Source: Prosopocoilus inquinatus
Lineage: Eukaryota > Arthropoda > Insecta > Coleoptera > Lucanidae
Direction of reading: 5' to 3'
DNA length: 64,000 nt
Assembly (NCBI GenBank): GCA_036172665.1
Contig: CM069870.1
Location: forward strand, 65,596,212 to 65,660,211
The translations under genes and the position numbers were made by a program. Positions 11,185-20,689 of this stretch are shown piece by piece; within the stretch, counting starts at the first letter, position 1; each line of letters starts with the position of its first letter. The notes below the pieces were generated by a model, which saw only the letters and a list, made by a program, of their open reading frames with translations, was not told the DNA's origin and made no database searches.

Positions 11185-11217
11185 AGATGGCAAGCGAGAC
11201 CTTGCCGAAACGTTGTC
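11181..11217 (+). ncRNA. Hammerhead ribozyme motif, middle pseudo-LTR
   Basis: The core is CTGAAGA, stem II GGCAAG-CGAGAC-CTTGCC, GAAA, then CGTTGTC. The loop differs from the 13.87-kb copy by one base. The start codon of the full-length PLE frame (11187) overlaps the core. Confidence 0.7.
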
Positions 11218-13688
11218 AGAAGACAAATAGTTCTTTAGAGAACTCAACGCGGAGGACTACCCGGAAGAATACTACAGCATTCAACACCCGCGGAAGCCTA
11301 CGGATTAACATTATCGACCTGCACGGGGAGGAGATACTACAACGAACGAAGAAGATGGAGAAACTACGGTCAAGAAGAGGTAAGCTACTGTGCAAATTGA
11401 CTTTCCTGGAACGCTGCCGGGATAATAACATCGTGCCGAAGAGTATGAAAGTAACATTCCACAAGAAGAACAACCAAACCAAGAACATCCTGAGAAGAGC
11501 AAGTATGGCATTACTACGAGAAGCAATCCACGACACCAGGAAGGAACTGAATGAAGTTAACGTAAAGCTTCTAGCAATACATCTGGAGCTAAGTCGCACA
11601 CTACGTCCGTTGTTATGGACAACACTGGACCAACTCTCAGCTTTTCGTGAAGAAACGGACACCGAACTGACAAGAAGAAAGCAGAAGAAGAAGTTCGAAC
11701 ACCTACAAAAAGAACAAAAGCCGAAGGAACATGTAACACCGCTCGTATTGGAGAAAGTTGTTCATAACGTATCAAGCTATCCACTCGACGAAGCCAGCAA
11801 AAGTGTACTGGCCAAGGGTTTCAACTACGCTGTAGCACCAGCCAGCATACCAATGGAGAACATAATATGCAGTGTGGAAGCATCCATCATCGGATTACCG
11901 GAGGACACAGCGGAGACAATACGACAAGATGTATCCCAAATCCTAAGACGAGCAAAACCACCAAAGAGGAACCTATCTCGAGAAGAACTACAAGCTCTAC
12001 ACACGCTGAAGAAAAATGAACAAATCGTCATACTTCCAGCCGACAAAGGAAACGCCACCGTTGTGATGGATCGTAACGACTACGAAACGAAGATGGAGGT
12101 CCTACTAAACGACCCAGCGTACAACACCATCGCCACAGATCCAACGACATACTTAGAGAAGACAACGAAAGCTAAAATCAAAGCCAGCTCAATCAGTCAA
12201 GAGGAGCAATTACAATTGATCCCGAGGGAAAAATCATCCAGATGCCCAAAGCTCTACGGATTACCAAAAATCCACAAGGAAGGGATACCACTGAGGCCAA
12301 TCGTCAGTTCCATCGGATCACCGTTACAACCACTAGCAAAATTCTTGGCCAAACGACTGCAGCCATACGCCGAAGAAGCAGAATCCTACGTAAAGAACGC
12401 AGGCCACTTCATCGAGCGTATAAAGGACTTCACCGTAGAACCAGGAGATCTGCTAGTAAGTTTCGACGTGGTCTCACTATTCACCAACATACCAATAGAC
12501 GAAGCAGTGGATATCATTCATCTAAAACACCACATCCCAGACGACACCATGGACCTGGTGAAGCACTGCTTGAAGAACACCTACTTCATCTTCAAGAACC
12601 AACGTTATAAACAAGTAGAAGGATCACCCGTGGGATCAGCATTATCTCCTGTAATCGCCAACTTATTCATGGAGGATTTCGAAGTACGGGCCATCGATAC
12701 CGCAAGTCACAAACCACACCTGTGGCTCAGATATATGGACGACACCTTCATAATATGGAAGCATGGAGAAGAACAACTACGAAGATTTCTGCAACACCTG
12801 AATGAAATCCATCCGAAGATCAAGTTCACGATGGAAATCGAAGAAAACAACGAACTTCCATTCCTCGATGTACTTATAAAGAAAAAACCAGATGGAAGCC
12901 TTGGACATTCCGTATACCGAAAACCAACCCACACGGAACGGTACCTGAACGCACAATCACATCACCATCCAGCACAATTGCAATCAGTGGTAAGGACCCT
13001 CGTCACCCGGTCCCAAAGATTGGCTGACTCAGAAAACAAGGTAGAAGAAATGAAGAAAATCCGCTCATCTTTAATAAAAAATGGATATCAGGACAAACAA
13101 ATCAGGAAAGCCGAACACCAACGCAAACCCAAGACACAGGAAGAGGAAAAAGATATAGTAGGAACAGCATGCCTACCATTTGTTAAAGGGACAACAGAGA
13201 AGATCAGCAGAATACTCAAGAAACACAATATCCGGACATCATTCAACACCGACAAGAAAATTGGAAACATCCTGCCAACAGTCAAAACTAAAATACAACT
13301 GGAAAGCCAAGGCGTGTACGGAATTCCCTGTCAAGATTGCGACAAGGTCTACATAGGCCAAACAAATAGAAAAATAAGCGTCAGGAGAGAAGAACATCGA
13401 AAGGCCGTCGAGAAGGACGAGAAAACATCATCATTGGCACAACACGTAAAAGCGACTTCACACAAAATAGATTTCGACAACACCAGAACAATTGCCAGCG
13501 TAGAACACAAGACCAAACGCATCATCCGAGAAGCGATAGAAATCGAGAAACATCAGATGAACTTAAACACCAGAGATGATGCCTTACGACTACCACCCAC
13601 CTGGAGGCCAGTGATCCGAAAATCCACCGACCGTCGAGGACCAGTAACCCGAAGCCAGAAACCAGCGACCCCGGACCATCAGGATTAG
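11187..13688 (+). CDS. Penelope-like reverse transcriptase/GIY-YIG endonuclease, near full length (833 aa)
   Basis: This is the most complete mobile-element gene here. In order: a basic N-terminal region (residues 1-180), the PLE DKG motif ADKGNA near 285-290, KLYGLPKIHK near 355-364, motif A SFDVVSLF with the catalytic aspartate near 427, GSPVGSALSP near 479-488 (an M-to-V change from the other copy), catalytic YMDD at 516-519, LPFLDVLIKKK near 557-567, and a GIY-YIG nuclease with YGI at 711-713 and YIG at 722-724. The ATG lies inside the hammerhead of the preceding pseudo-LTR, so translation would begin within the cleaved RNA's structure; an ATG further in is possible. A one-base deletion near 13670, relative to the two partner copies, replaces the last ~60 residues with TPDHQD and a stop. 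Both catalytic domains stay intact. Confidence 0.9.
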   Translation: MASETLPKRCQKTNSSLENSTRRTTRKNTTAFNTRGSLRINIIDLHGEEILQRTKKMEKLRSRRGKLLCKLTFLERCRDNNIVPKSMKVTFHKKNNQTKNILRRASMALLREAIHDTRKELNEVNVKLLAIHLELSRTLRPLLWTTLDQLSAFREETDTELTRRKQKKKFEHLQKEQKPKEHVTPLVLEKVVHNVSSYPLDEASKSVLAKGFNYAVAPASIPMENIICSVEASIIGLPEDTAETIRQDVSQILRRAKPPKRNLSREELQALHTLKKNEQIVILPADKGNATVVMDRNDYETKMEVLLNDPAYNTIATDPTTYLEKTTKAKIKASSISQEEQLQLIPREKSSRCPKLYGLPKIHKEGIPLRPIVSSIGSPLQPLAKFLAKRLQPYAEEAESYVKNAGHFIERIKDFTVEPGDLLVSFDVVSLFTNIPIDEAVDIIHLKHHIPDDTMDLVKHCLKNTYFIFKNQRYKQVEGSPVGSALSPVIANLFMEDFEVRAIDTASHKPHLWLRYMDDTFIIWKHGEEQLRRFLQHLNEIHPKIKFTMEIEENNELPFLDVLIKKKPDGSLGHSVYRKPTHTERYLNAQSHHHPAQLQSVVRTLVTRSQRLADSENKVEEMKKIRSSLIKNGYQDKQIRKAEHQRKPKTQEEEKDIVGTACLPFVKGTTEKISRILKKHNIRTSFNTDKKIGNILPTVKTKIQLESQGVYGIPCQDCDKVYIGQTNRKISVRREEHRKAVEKDEKTSSLAQHVKATSHKIDFDNTRTIASVEHKTKRIIREAIEIEKHQMNLNTRDDALRLPPTWRPVIRKSTDRRGPVTRSQKPATPDHQD

Positions 13689-13866
13689 GAGAAAGCAGTC
13701 AACAGGCACGACCCAATCAACCAACAACAAGAAGTCAAGCGGAAAAACCACCAAGCGTAACGACGCGTGACCGCAACACGGTACTTAAACCACCACCAGC
13801 GCGACCAGAAGCCACTGTGACTCGAGTAACGACGAGGAGCAGAAGCAGGCAAGCAGCAGCGAAGAC

Positions 13867-13903
13867 CTGAAGATGGCAAGTGAGACCTTGCCGAAACGTT
13901 GTC
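13867..13903 (+). ncRNA. Hammerhead ribozyme motif, right pseudo-LTR
   Basis: It has the same core, stem II and GAAA-CGTTGTC layout as the other two copies, with stem II loop TGAGAC. It lies downstream of the full-length PLE gene. Confidence 0.7.
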
Positions 13904-14139
13904 AGAAGACAAATAGTTCTTTAGAGAACTCAACGCGGAGGACTACCCGGAAGAATACTACAGCATATATATACAACCGACATTATCAATGAGTAATACC
14001 CCACAAATGAAAATAGCCTCCTCCCCAATGCTTGCCTGTCTGAGGCTAAGACTAACTCTTACCAGCGTCAAGTTAAAACCAAAGGAGACGATATACCATG
14101 AGGAAATCCCTCTTGGCGGTCCTCAGCATGAAACAAAAT

Positions 14140-14270
14140 TGTGTGCCGCCCTATAAGTGAGGCGCTCACACCGCGAAAATGAGGCAGCGCCCCTTTCAAA
14201 CAACACCCCCACTCGCTAGGGATATCGCTAAACGACTTACTCCAGGCACATTGCAAATTTTTTTTCCACT
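14140..14270. repeat. Dispersed repeat family, copy 2 (partial)
   Basis: GGGATATCGCTAAACGACTT followed by CCAGGCACATTGCAAAT matches the core of the 8.4-8.7 kb repeat in order and spacing. The match ends near 14265, where a C/T-rich stretch begins and runs to about 14.56 kb. Confidence 0.5.
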
Positions 14271-14681
14271 CGGCGCGGAGGGTACCACCTTCCGGTATTG
14301 CTTCCTCTGCGCCTGTTACCTTGTTTCATCCGCTTCCATCCTCTTCATTCTGTCCTCTTGACTCCTACAAATCCTTCTTCACTCCCCTTCTTCTTCTTCG
14401 CTCCTTCTTCCCACTCCTTCCTTTTCGCCCTTCTCTTGTCTTCTAGCCATCCTCATCTAGCCTCAAGACCTCTTCATCCTATCCAGTTCCCAGTTTTCTT
14501 CTCTCTTCATTTGCAAATAGTATTTCATCCTTTACTTTCCTTATCACAGTCTCTGTCAGCATATGTGTGACTGTTTGCAGAAAGTCCTCCCCTTCTATTA
14601 ACATCGTCGCAACGTTTCTTTGTTTATTTGTGTCCCCAGTTTGTTTCCTGCTTCTCGCCTCAATTCGTTCCATTGCGTACT

Positions 14682-14994
14682 GTTACAGCCGTGACGCGCA
14701 AATAGACCTATTTTTAGCATCAGTCACGCCATCTTGCATCACAGAACGTTACTGAAATTTCTCGATGGTTCGCGTTCTAGTAAGTTCAAGCAAAACAGGG
14801 ATCTACTATAAAAGTTGTAACGGACCGCCAGGAGTTTAGTTATTAAGTTAGCAAGCGAAGGGTTCGTACCTCGACAGCTTGTAATTAAAGTGTTCTGAAA
14901 TTTAACGACTATAATTTGTGAGGCCCCAATTCGAAACAGTACATATAAACATGATGTATTCGGGCGTGTCCGTATTCTCCTGGTAGCACCAACA
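14682..14994 (+). repeat. LTR-like unit with adjoining primer-site-like sequence
   Basis: The segment begins TGTTAC, ends ACCAACA, holds a TATA box (CTATAAAAG at about 14806-14814), and is followed at once by TTTGGTAGAACCGAG, which looks like a retroelement primer-binding site starting TGG. I could not match the site to a specific tRNA. I infer a solo or 5' LTR of a BEL/Pao-like or similar element; no gag or pol follows, only A-rich repeats. Confidence 0.35.
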
Positions 14995-15039
14995 TTTGGT
15001 AGAACCGAGTTTATAACAATACAATATTATAAAATTTTA

Positions 15040-15860
15040 AATAAGAATTTAAAAAACGCGTAAAAAAACAAAAAATGCTCAAGGATTTAAAATAAAGGAA
15101 GAGAATCAGAAGGCTTAAAAGAGTGAACCATTAAATATATTTAAAAAAAAAAAAACATTCGATGATTCGAAATCGGATTATTTTAAATAAAGTAAAAAAA
15201 AGCGTAAAAGAACAAGAAATGTACGAGAAAATTTAAAAAATAAAAAGAAACAGAACACTGAAAACCGCGAACCATTCAATAAATTTAAAACAAAATCAAA
15301 AGTCATTTGATGATTACAAATTGGATAATTTTAAATAAAAATAAAAGAAGGCGTAAAACAAGAAATGTACAAGAAAATTTAAAAAATAAAAAGAAACAAA
15401 AGACTTAAAATAGTGACGCATTAAATAATACTTTTTAAAGAAAAACAGCAAAACACAATCGATGATTCGAAATGAAAAAATAGAGAGAGAAAATGAATTT
15501 GCAGATAAATCCCCGCACAAAGAAAAAGATTATATTCACATGAAAAGCAAATGCTGGGAGTAAAACAAAATCAAGGAAAACGAACTAAACAATAACAAAA
15601 TGCAATTTTTTAAAAAGGAAAACAGAAAACGATTGATGCCTTAAAATGAAAGTAAAATAAAGTAGAGAAAATGAATCGGGAAATAGGCGGCTCTAGTACA
15701 AAGATTTGTTAAAATTTGAGGAAAAAAACGGTATCTACAACAAAAAAAGAATCTAATCTTTAATGAGATTGAACAAAAGTAAAAAGTTATAAAGACAAAG
15801 GCGATCAGTGTTAAAAAAAAACTAGACAAGGTGAATCGATCGGAACACATCCGCAAGTCA
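15040..15860. repeat. A-rich degenerate tandem repeat
   Basis: Units of roughly 145-165 bp recur with landmarks GCGTAAAA (15058, 15202, 15351), AACAAGAAATGTACAAGAAA, then CGATGATTCGAAAT. Later units keep AGAGAAAATGAATC (about 15480 and 15665). The plus strand is strikingly purine-rich. No coding capacity is seen on either strand. Confidence 0.6.
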
Positions 15861-16239
15861 TGAAATTTTTGAAAATATTTTTAAAAACCTGAAAGTTTAC
15901 TATTTTATGAAAGTTCAATAAATGTACGAATCTTCAAAACAAAAGAATGTACAATAATAGAAGAAAAAAAAATGGAAATCCAATCAAAACCAATTTGCGC
16001 AAGTAATTTTTTGCAATTTAATGATACTAACAAAATCTGACAAAAAAAAATAATAAAATAAAAAAGAGAAACTGAAAATGCGCGTTTGGCGAAAAGAATA
16101 AGATATGATAGACAGATGTTCGCCGAAGCTTCGAGACTTTTAACGTGCCAGGCTCTGACGCTTGTAATACTACTTCGTCGCGCATTAGATTCACGCACTA
16201 CGATAGAATCTTCCACTATTTAAACAGCAAGTATTAAAT

Positions 16240-18400
16240 ACTTTTTTAATTATGCGATACAAGACAAACATTTAAGAAAATTATACGAAGGTCACCAGCT
16301 TTTTTAATTAAGATAAAGTTAGCTTTCAGGCCGACTGCCGTTTTTATATTTTAAACGGCGCAATAACCACATGTGGGCTCACGAATAAACAAATGGAACG
16401 CATGGATACGACATCTATAGGTGGTTAGATTTCGATTGATAGCTTCGTACTAAAATCAGATTCAAAAATCTAGGCGATCCCAAGGGAGGAGGGTCTCGAA
16501 TAATTTCGAAAGTAAAGAAAAAAAAGAAAAAGAAAATGATAATTGACGGGTTTCTCCAATCTCAGCCTTTATTTGAAAATAATGCCGATATTGTTTTCTC
16601 TTTAAACCTAAATCATTATTTATTTTTTATTATTATATTCAGGAAACTAACAGAACAAGTCTCAACAACCGTTTCCATCAAATATCCCAACAAAAGAAAA
16701 TAATATACTTGCTAGAATGCGCATGTGATACACACAAGTAAAAAATAAGAAAGTAAATAAAGGGAAATGCCAGAAATTAAAATTAAATAATAAAATTTAA
16801 TTAAAAATTATATTTTCAACAGAATCTACAGGGTCTGCCTTTAAAGCTTCAGGGAAAAGCTCTATCCAACGTTTACTGAAAAATGTAGGAATTTTGGATG
16901 AATTGGGGGATGCACCTAATTAACCTTTGCCATTAAGAAAAAATAAACGTCGTCTACAGTGAATCAGCGCCGGAAAGATTACTTCAGCAGTTGGGGGGTG
17001 AAAGCACAAAGGAATTTCCGAAGTGTCAGAGCTTTAGCATAGCCAACTGACATTGAACGTATCGATCTATTTCCGTCCTCCATCCGCGTCCAGCTCATCG
17101 TGCATCGTTAAGGGAAACAAATTCATCGCCAAACGACCCATAAAACAAGCCATAAAGCAATCACTCGGATGCTCTCTAAAAGGAGCAAATAATTAAATTT
17201 GTAACATATTGGGGAGGAGGAATCCTAGTGGTCGCTTTTTCATTTCCAAACTACACCCCCGAGGAATTAAGGGGCGCATCCTTCTTGTTCTTGTTTATCC
17301 GGAAATACAAAAATCGCAAATAGGAAATGCATCCGCGTTATTATTAGCTTTCCGGAAGCGCCCACTCTCCGAATCGTTTTAAAACGAAAGATTGTATTAG
17401 GAAGAAATACGCAATAAAGCTCGACAGGAATTTTCTTTTTGTTTTATTAAATATTCCGAAGACGGATATAAATTCGGGTCGCCTCATTTGATCGTGCCCC
17501 CGGAGGAATACGTCCGCGTAATTGGACGGAGTTTCCGGGAAGAATAAATTTTTGCGGCGGAAGGGCGGCAGATGGGGCGAAGGTAGTTCGGCGAAATTTC
17601 GACAAAGCCGGCGGGCGCGGCACCGATTGTTCTGCAGTTAGTTCGGTCCTGATTTACGGGGAAGGGACCGGTTTAAAAAACCGATGTCGGACGCTTTCCG
17701 GAATTTTCCGGCCCTATCGCCGCGGCGCGGCGTGAAAATCGCCCGCAATACGTGCCCGTGTTTAAGTGTACAGATAAAGGGATTTACGGGCGTGTGGATT
17801 TAGTGCACAGGTAAAATCGGCCAGATTAACGATAAACTACGGGATTGTAAGTTACGCCGGGGCTTTGAATGGGAAATTATAGCTGAAAAGTTTCCAACTA
17901 AAACGGTTGTTGACTTTGGTAAAACTACGGACCGGAAAAGTTTCATATTTTTTGCCAAATCGACGCGACCTGCAACAAATTTTTAAATTTGCAGCAAAGT
18001 ATTATGCTACTTCCTACCCGTAAATCGCAAGATTATGGAAGATTATGAAAGAGGAAATTAGGTAGGTAGGAAGTGGGAGGGAGGTGTTAAAAAGAACGCT
18101 AAACGATTTCCAAAAATTGGTAAAAAAATAAACACCAGTTACTGCTCACGTTGTCTTTATTAATTAACGCACAAATGATTTGAATTGTAAGTATGTTCAA
18201 GTGATGTTATCACTTACTTGACGTTAGTGCAATAATCTAAACGCACAGTACTCGAATGGCTCGAAACTAAATCACGAATAATGAATGGGGTCCGTATTTC
18301 GTTTACAAACGTCACTCACTAGCTTAATACCCGTTAAATAAATAAGTAACTGATTCACTGAGTTTGTCGCCGATTATGAATCATCTGAGAAGCAAATAAA
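16240..18400. other. Intergenic sequence, no gene recognised
   Basis: Within this stretch 17.2-17.9 kb is comparatively GC-rich, with CCGCGGCGCGGCG near 17.72 kb and repeated TTTCCGG motifs. This could be a host regulatory or promoter region. No open frame of note is present. Confidence 0.5.
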
Positions 18401-18403
18401 TAA

Positions 18404-18503
18404 TTTAAACCCAACCTGGTGGTATACAACCCTGTACTTAAACCCAACTTGGTGGTCTGCAACCGTGTACTTAAACCCAACCCGGTGGTACGCAACCTTC
18501 TAC
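18404..18503 (+). repeat. Three tandem copies of a ~33-bp repeat
   Basis: TTAAACCCAACCTGGTGGTA followed by TACAACCCTGTAC is repeated three times with a few substitutions (unit starts about 18404, 18438 and 18471). Confidence 0.75.
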
Positions 18504-20560
18504 ATGCACCAGGATGCGCTTAGGTCACGTATTCCAGAAAGTGACGTCCCACAGTGCAGATCGATGGTAAAACTTAACGTCCTCGTGCCAAAAATTCTTA
18601 ATGTCCTGCGGTGATGTTTGCCGTGTAGCGGACTGACTTCAATTCCAAACACCTCGTACTGAAATAAAGTGAACAGCGAACACAAACAATAACACCAAAA
18701 CCAAAAGCTTAAAGAAAGAACGAACCAAACATTATAAACGGGATTGCGGACAGCATTCGCTTGTCATAGATACCTGATTAATATGTTGATGATAGTTGTC
18801 AGGCTTGGAAAGTATAAATTAATGCTCGAATTAGCGAGGAGTAGAACCTTAAAACAGTGGATGAAACAAGTTGGCAAAACAGCCCACGAAGCAACGACGT
18901 GGGCGCTCTGCTTGCAGCATAACGACTGACGCTCTAGTCATATGCTTCTACACGAAGGCAACCTTATTGAGAGGAAATTTAGCCTCTTGTGCTGAACTGA
19001 CCAATCACAAATTCGACTTCGATCGATGAAGGTCAACAGCCTAACAGAAAACGCTTCGTCAACCACTATATTGAAAAGGCAGCACAACATCCAGAAATTG
19101 GCGGGAAATTAAAAAAATCAAAATTCCCTTGAATCAAGAAACTGCAGTAGTCCAAAAACGTTTTCTTACAGATTTGATGCAATTAACTGCAAGACTAATT
19201 TACAGTTTCCAGGAACAATATTTTACATCAGCTGCTACCACAAAAACTTTAAATATAGTACTACTATTGTACTTACAAGTAAATCTAGGTAACAATTTTG
19301 AGCTGTTTTGAATCAGCCCAAAATAGACAATAAGATACTTGACGATTTCAATTTTTTTTGGTAGAAATAGGTAGTATTGGGTTGTTTGGTAATTAGTTAC
19401 AAAATCACTAATTCACCACGAGTCACAAAGCAGAAATGTCAGCAAGCGGGACGCTGGCGCAGAGTAAATTTATGCCGCAAACATTAACCAATAAGAATAA
19501 AGAATTGAAGAAATCTCCTTATATGGGCATGTCACGCGATGATCATTTGCTTGGGGGCAGGGAATCCTCTCATTAGCCAAGGCTACCACTTCTCTGTAAG
19601 TACAGGAATTTTTTGAAAAGTCACAGAGTAACATCAATTTATTGTCCTAAAAATTTTGATTCAAGAAACGCGTTCCCACATTGTGGGAAATGAATGTGGG
19701 AAATGCGTACCGTTTATGAATTATAGCGAATTGTAAACGAACGCATAGCGTAAGTTTGATTTATGAATACGGGTGAAAGTCACATTTAGGCCTTACGCCC
19801 AATTTTCCTTTATTTTGATTGATATTGTAAATTTTACTGTGCGGCGCCCGCGTGGATCCATCGCGAAAGCAGAAAACCGTTGTTTGTTTAATAGTGTGTC
19901 GTTGTTGGGAGGAACCGTACGCCTGACAGTTTTAAACTGTTCTATTTCGTTAATTGTAAGCATTTTATTGCGCATGCGTTTGTTTCTCGTTACGTACGAA
20001 ATTATTTGTTTGATTGGCTTGATATCGAAAAGATTATTGACGTGGCCAAGTTATTTACTATACAGATGAAACCACTCAAAGTAGGCACAAAATTTAAATC
20101 GGCGTACATCGACATTGCATTTGCGCTCGGGCTGTGAGACTCCCTCGTGAACGCTCGGGTGTGCCTACTTAGTGTGGGGGAATCGGTATATTAAAGTTAT
20201 TTTATATGCTTTCGGGTTGGTCTTTTGCGAATGAGTGAGCTCCTCTGTTGTGTGTGTGGTCGACGCAACTTGGGACCATCGGATTTGAATTTATCTGTGA
20301 AGCGCGAATATTTTCCTAGTGGAGTGTCCGGAAATTCTCGCCCTCGCAAAGCGACACTAGGTGGCGCCCGTTTGTTGTCACGTCTATTTCGCTGCGAATC
20401 TCTGTACCCCGCGACTGTCTCCCTGAGCTGGGTGGTTCGTTTGCAAGTGTTATCTTTTAACCGTCCCTTGGCTGTGCATCATCGGAAGCGAGAGATAGCT
20501 AAGTGTTATATTTTGGACGTAACATATTTTTAGTTAAACAGAAGAGGGAAATAAACTCGT
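18504..20560. other. Intergenic sequence with one small inverted repeat
   Basis: Open frames at 19773-20069 (98 aa) and 20225-20533 (102 aa) match no family I recognise. An 18-bp imperfect inverted repeat (CCACTCAAAGTAGGCACA at 20072-20089, TGTGCCTACTTAGTGTGG at 20160-20177) flanks a ~70-bp spacer. The segment 20.1-20.5 kb is relatively GC-rich and could be a host 5' exon or promoter, but there is no proof. Confidence 0.45.
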
Positions 20561-20602
20561 ATCTTCTTCACAAAAATTGTTTAATAACTGATGCGCTACA
20601 TA

Positions 20603-20664
20603 TACATATATGTTTCGGCCTTACATAATGAAATTTAAAATTAAAAATTAAAGACCATCTTCAG
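20603..20664 (-). ncRNA. Solitary hammerhead-like motif
   Basis: Minus-strand order: CTGAAGA, stem II GGTCTT...AAGGCC (6 pairs including one G-U) with a 28-nt AT-rich loop, GAAA, then CATATATGTA, a palindromic stem III with cleavage expected after GTA. The layout equals that of the PLE hammerheads, but no PLE coding sequence lies within 1 kb. It is either a decayed PLE end or a dispersed hammerhead repeat. Confidence 0.5.
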
Positions 20665-20689
20665 GCTGAAAATTTAAAAGGTGAGAGTT

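Larger units (their letters stand above)
8941..13966. mobile_element. Three-part Penelope-like array (inverted, partial, full length)
   Basis: One PLE family is present three times. 8941-10568 is a minus-strand copy lacking the 5' part of its gene. 10571-11280 is a plus-strand fragment holding the GIY-YIG part and the pseudo-LTR. 11181-13966 is a plus-strand full-length copy that shares the preceding pseudo-LTR and ends with its own. All three pseudo-LTRs finish with the same sequence, GAATACTACAGCAT. The inversion junction is near 10569, where the minus copy stops in the finger domain and the plus fragment begins at the position equivalent to 13258. Tandem and inverted partial copies are a known outcome of PLE retrotransposition. 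The copies are nearly identical, so the insertion is young. Confidence 0.9.

Noticed and set aside
8974..13933. Several 60-120-aa frames inside the PLE array (for example 9153-9386, 10298-10591 and 12242-12610)
   Set aside because: They are antisense or shifted readings of the PLE gene and recur in each copy only because the DNA is repeated.
15000..16000. Poly-A tails of many retroposed copies
   Set aside because: A-richness is spread through ~150-bp repeats and not in terminal pure A runs with target duplications.
19773..20069. 98-aa frame with hydrophobic C-terminus
   Set aside because: It is overlapped by an antisense frame, has no family resemblance and no supporting context.
20225..20533. 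102-aa gene in the GC-richer patch
   Set aside because: Cysteine pairs near the start are suggestive, but there is no recognisable domain, no splice evidence and no homologue I can name.
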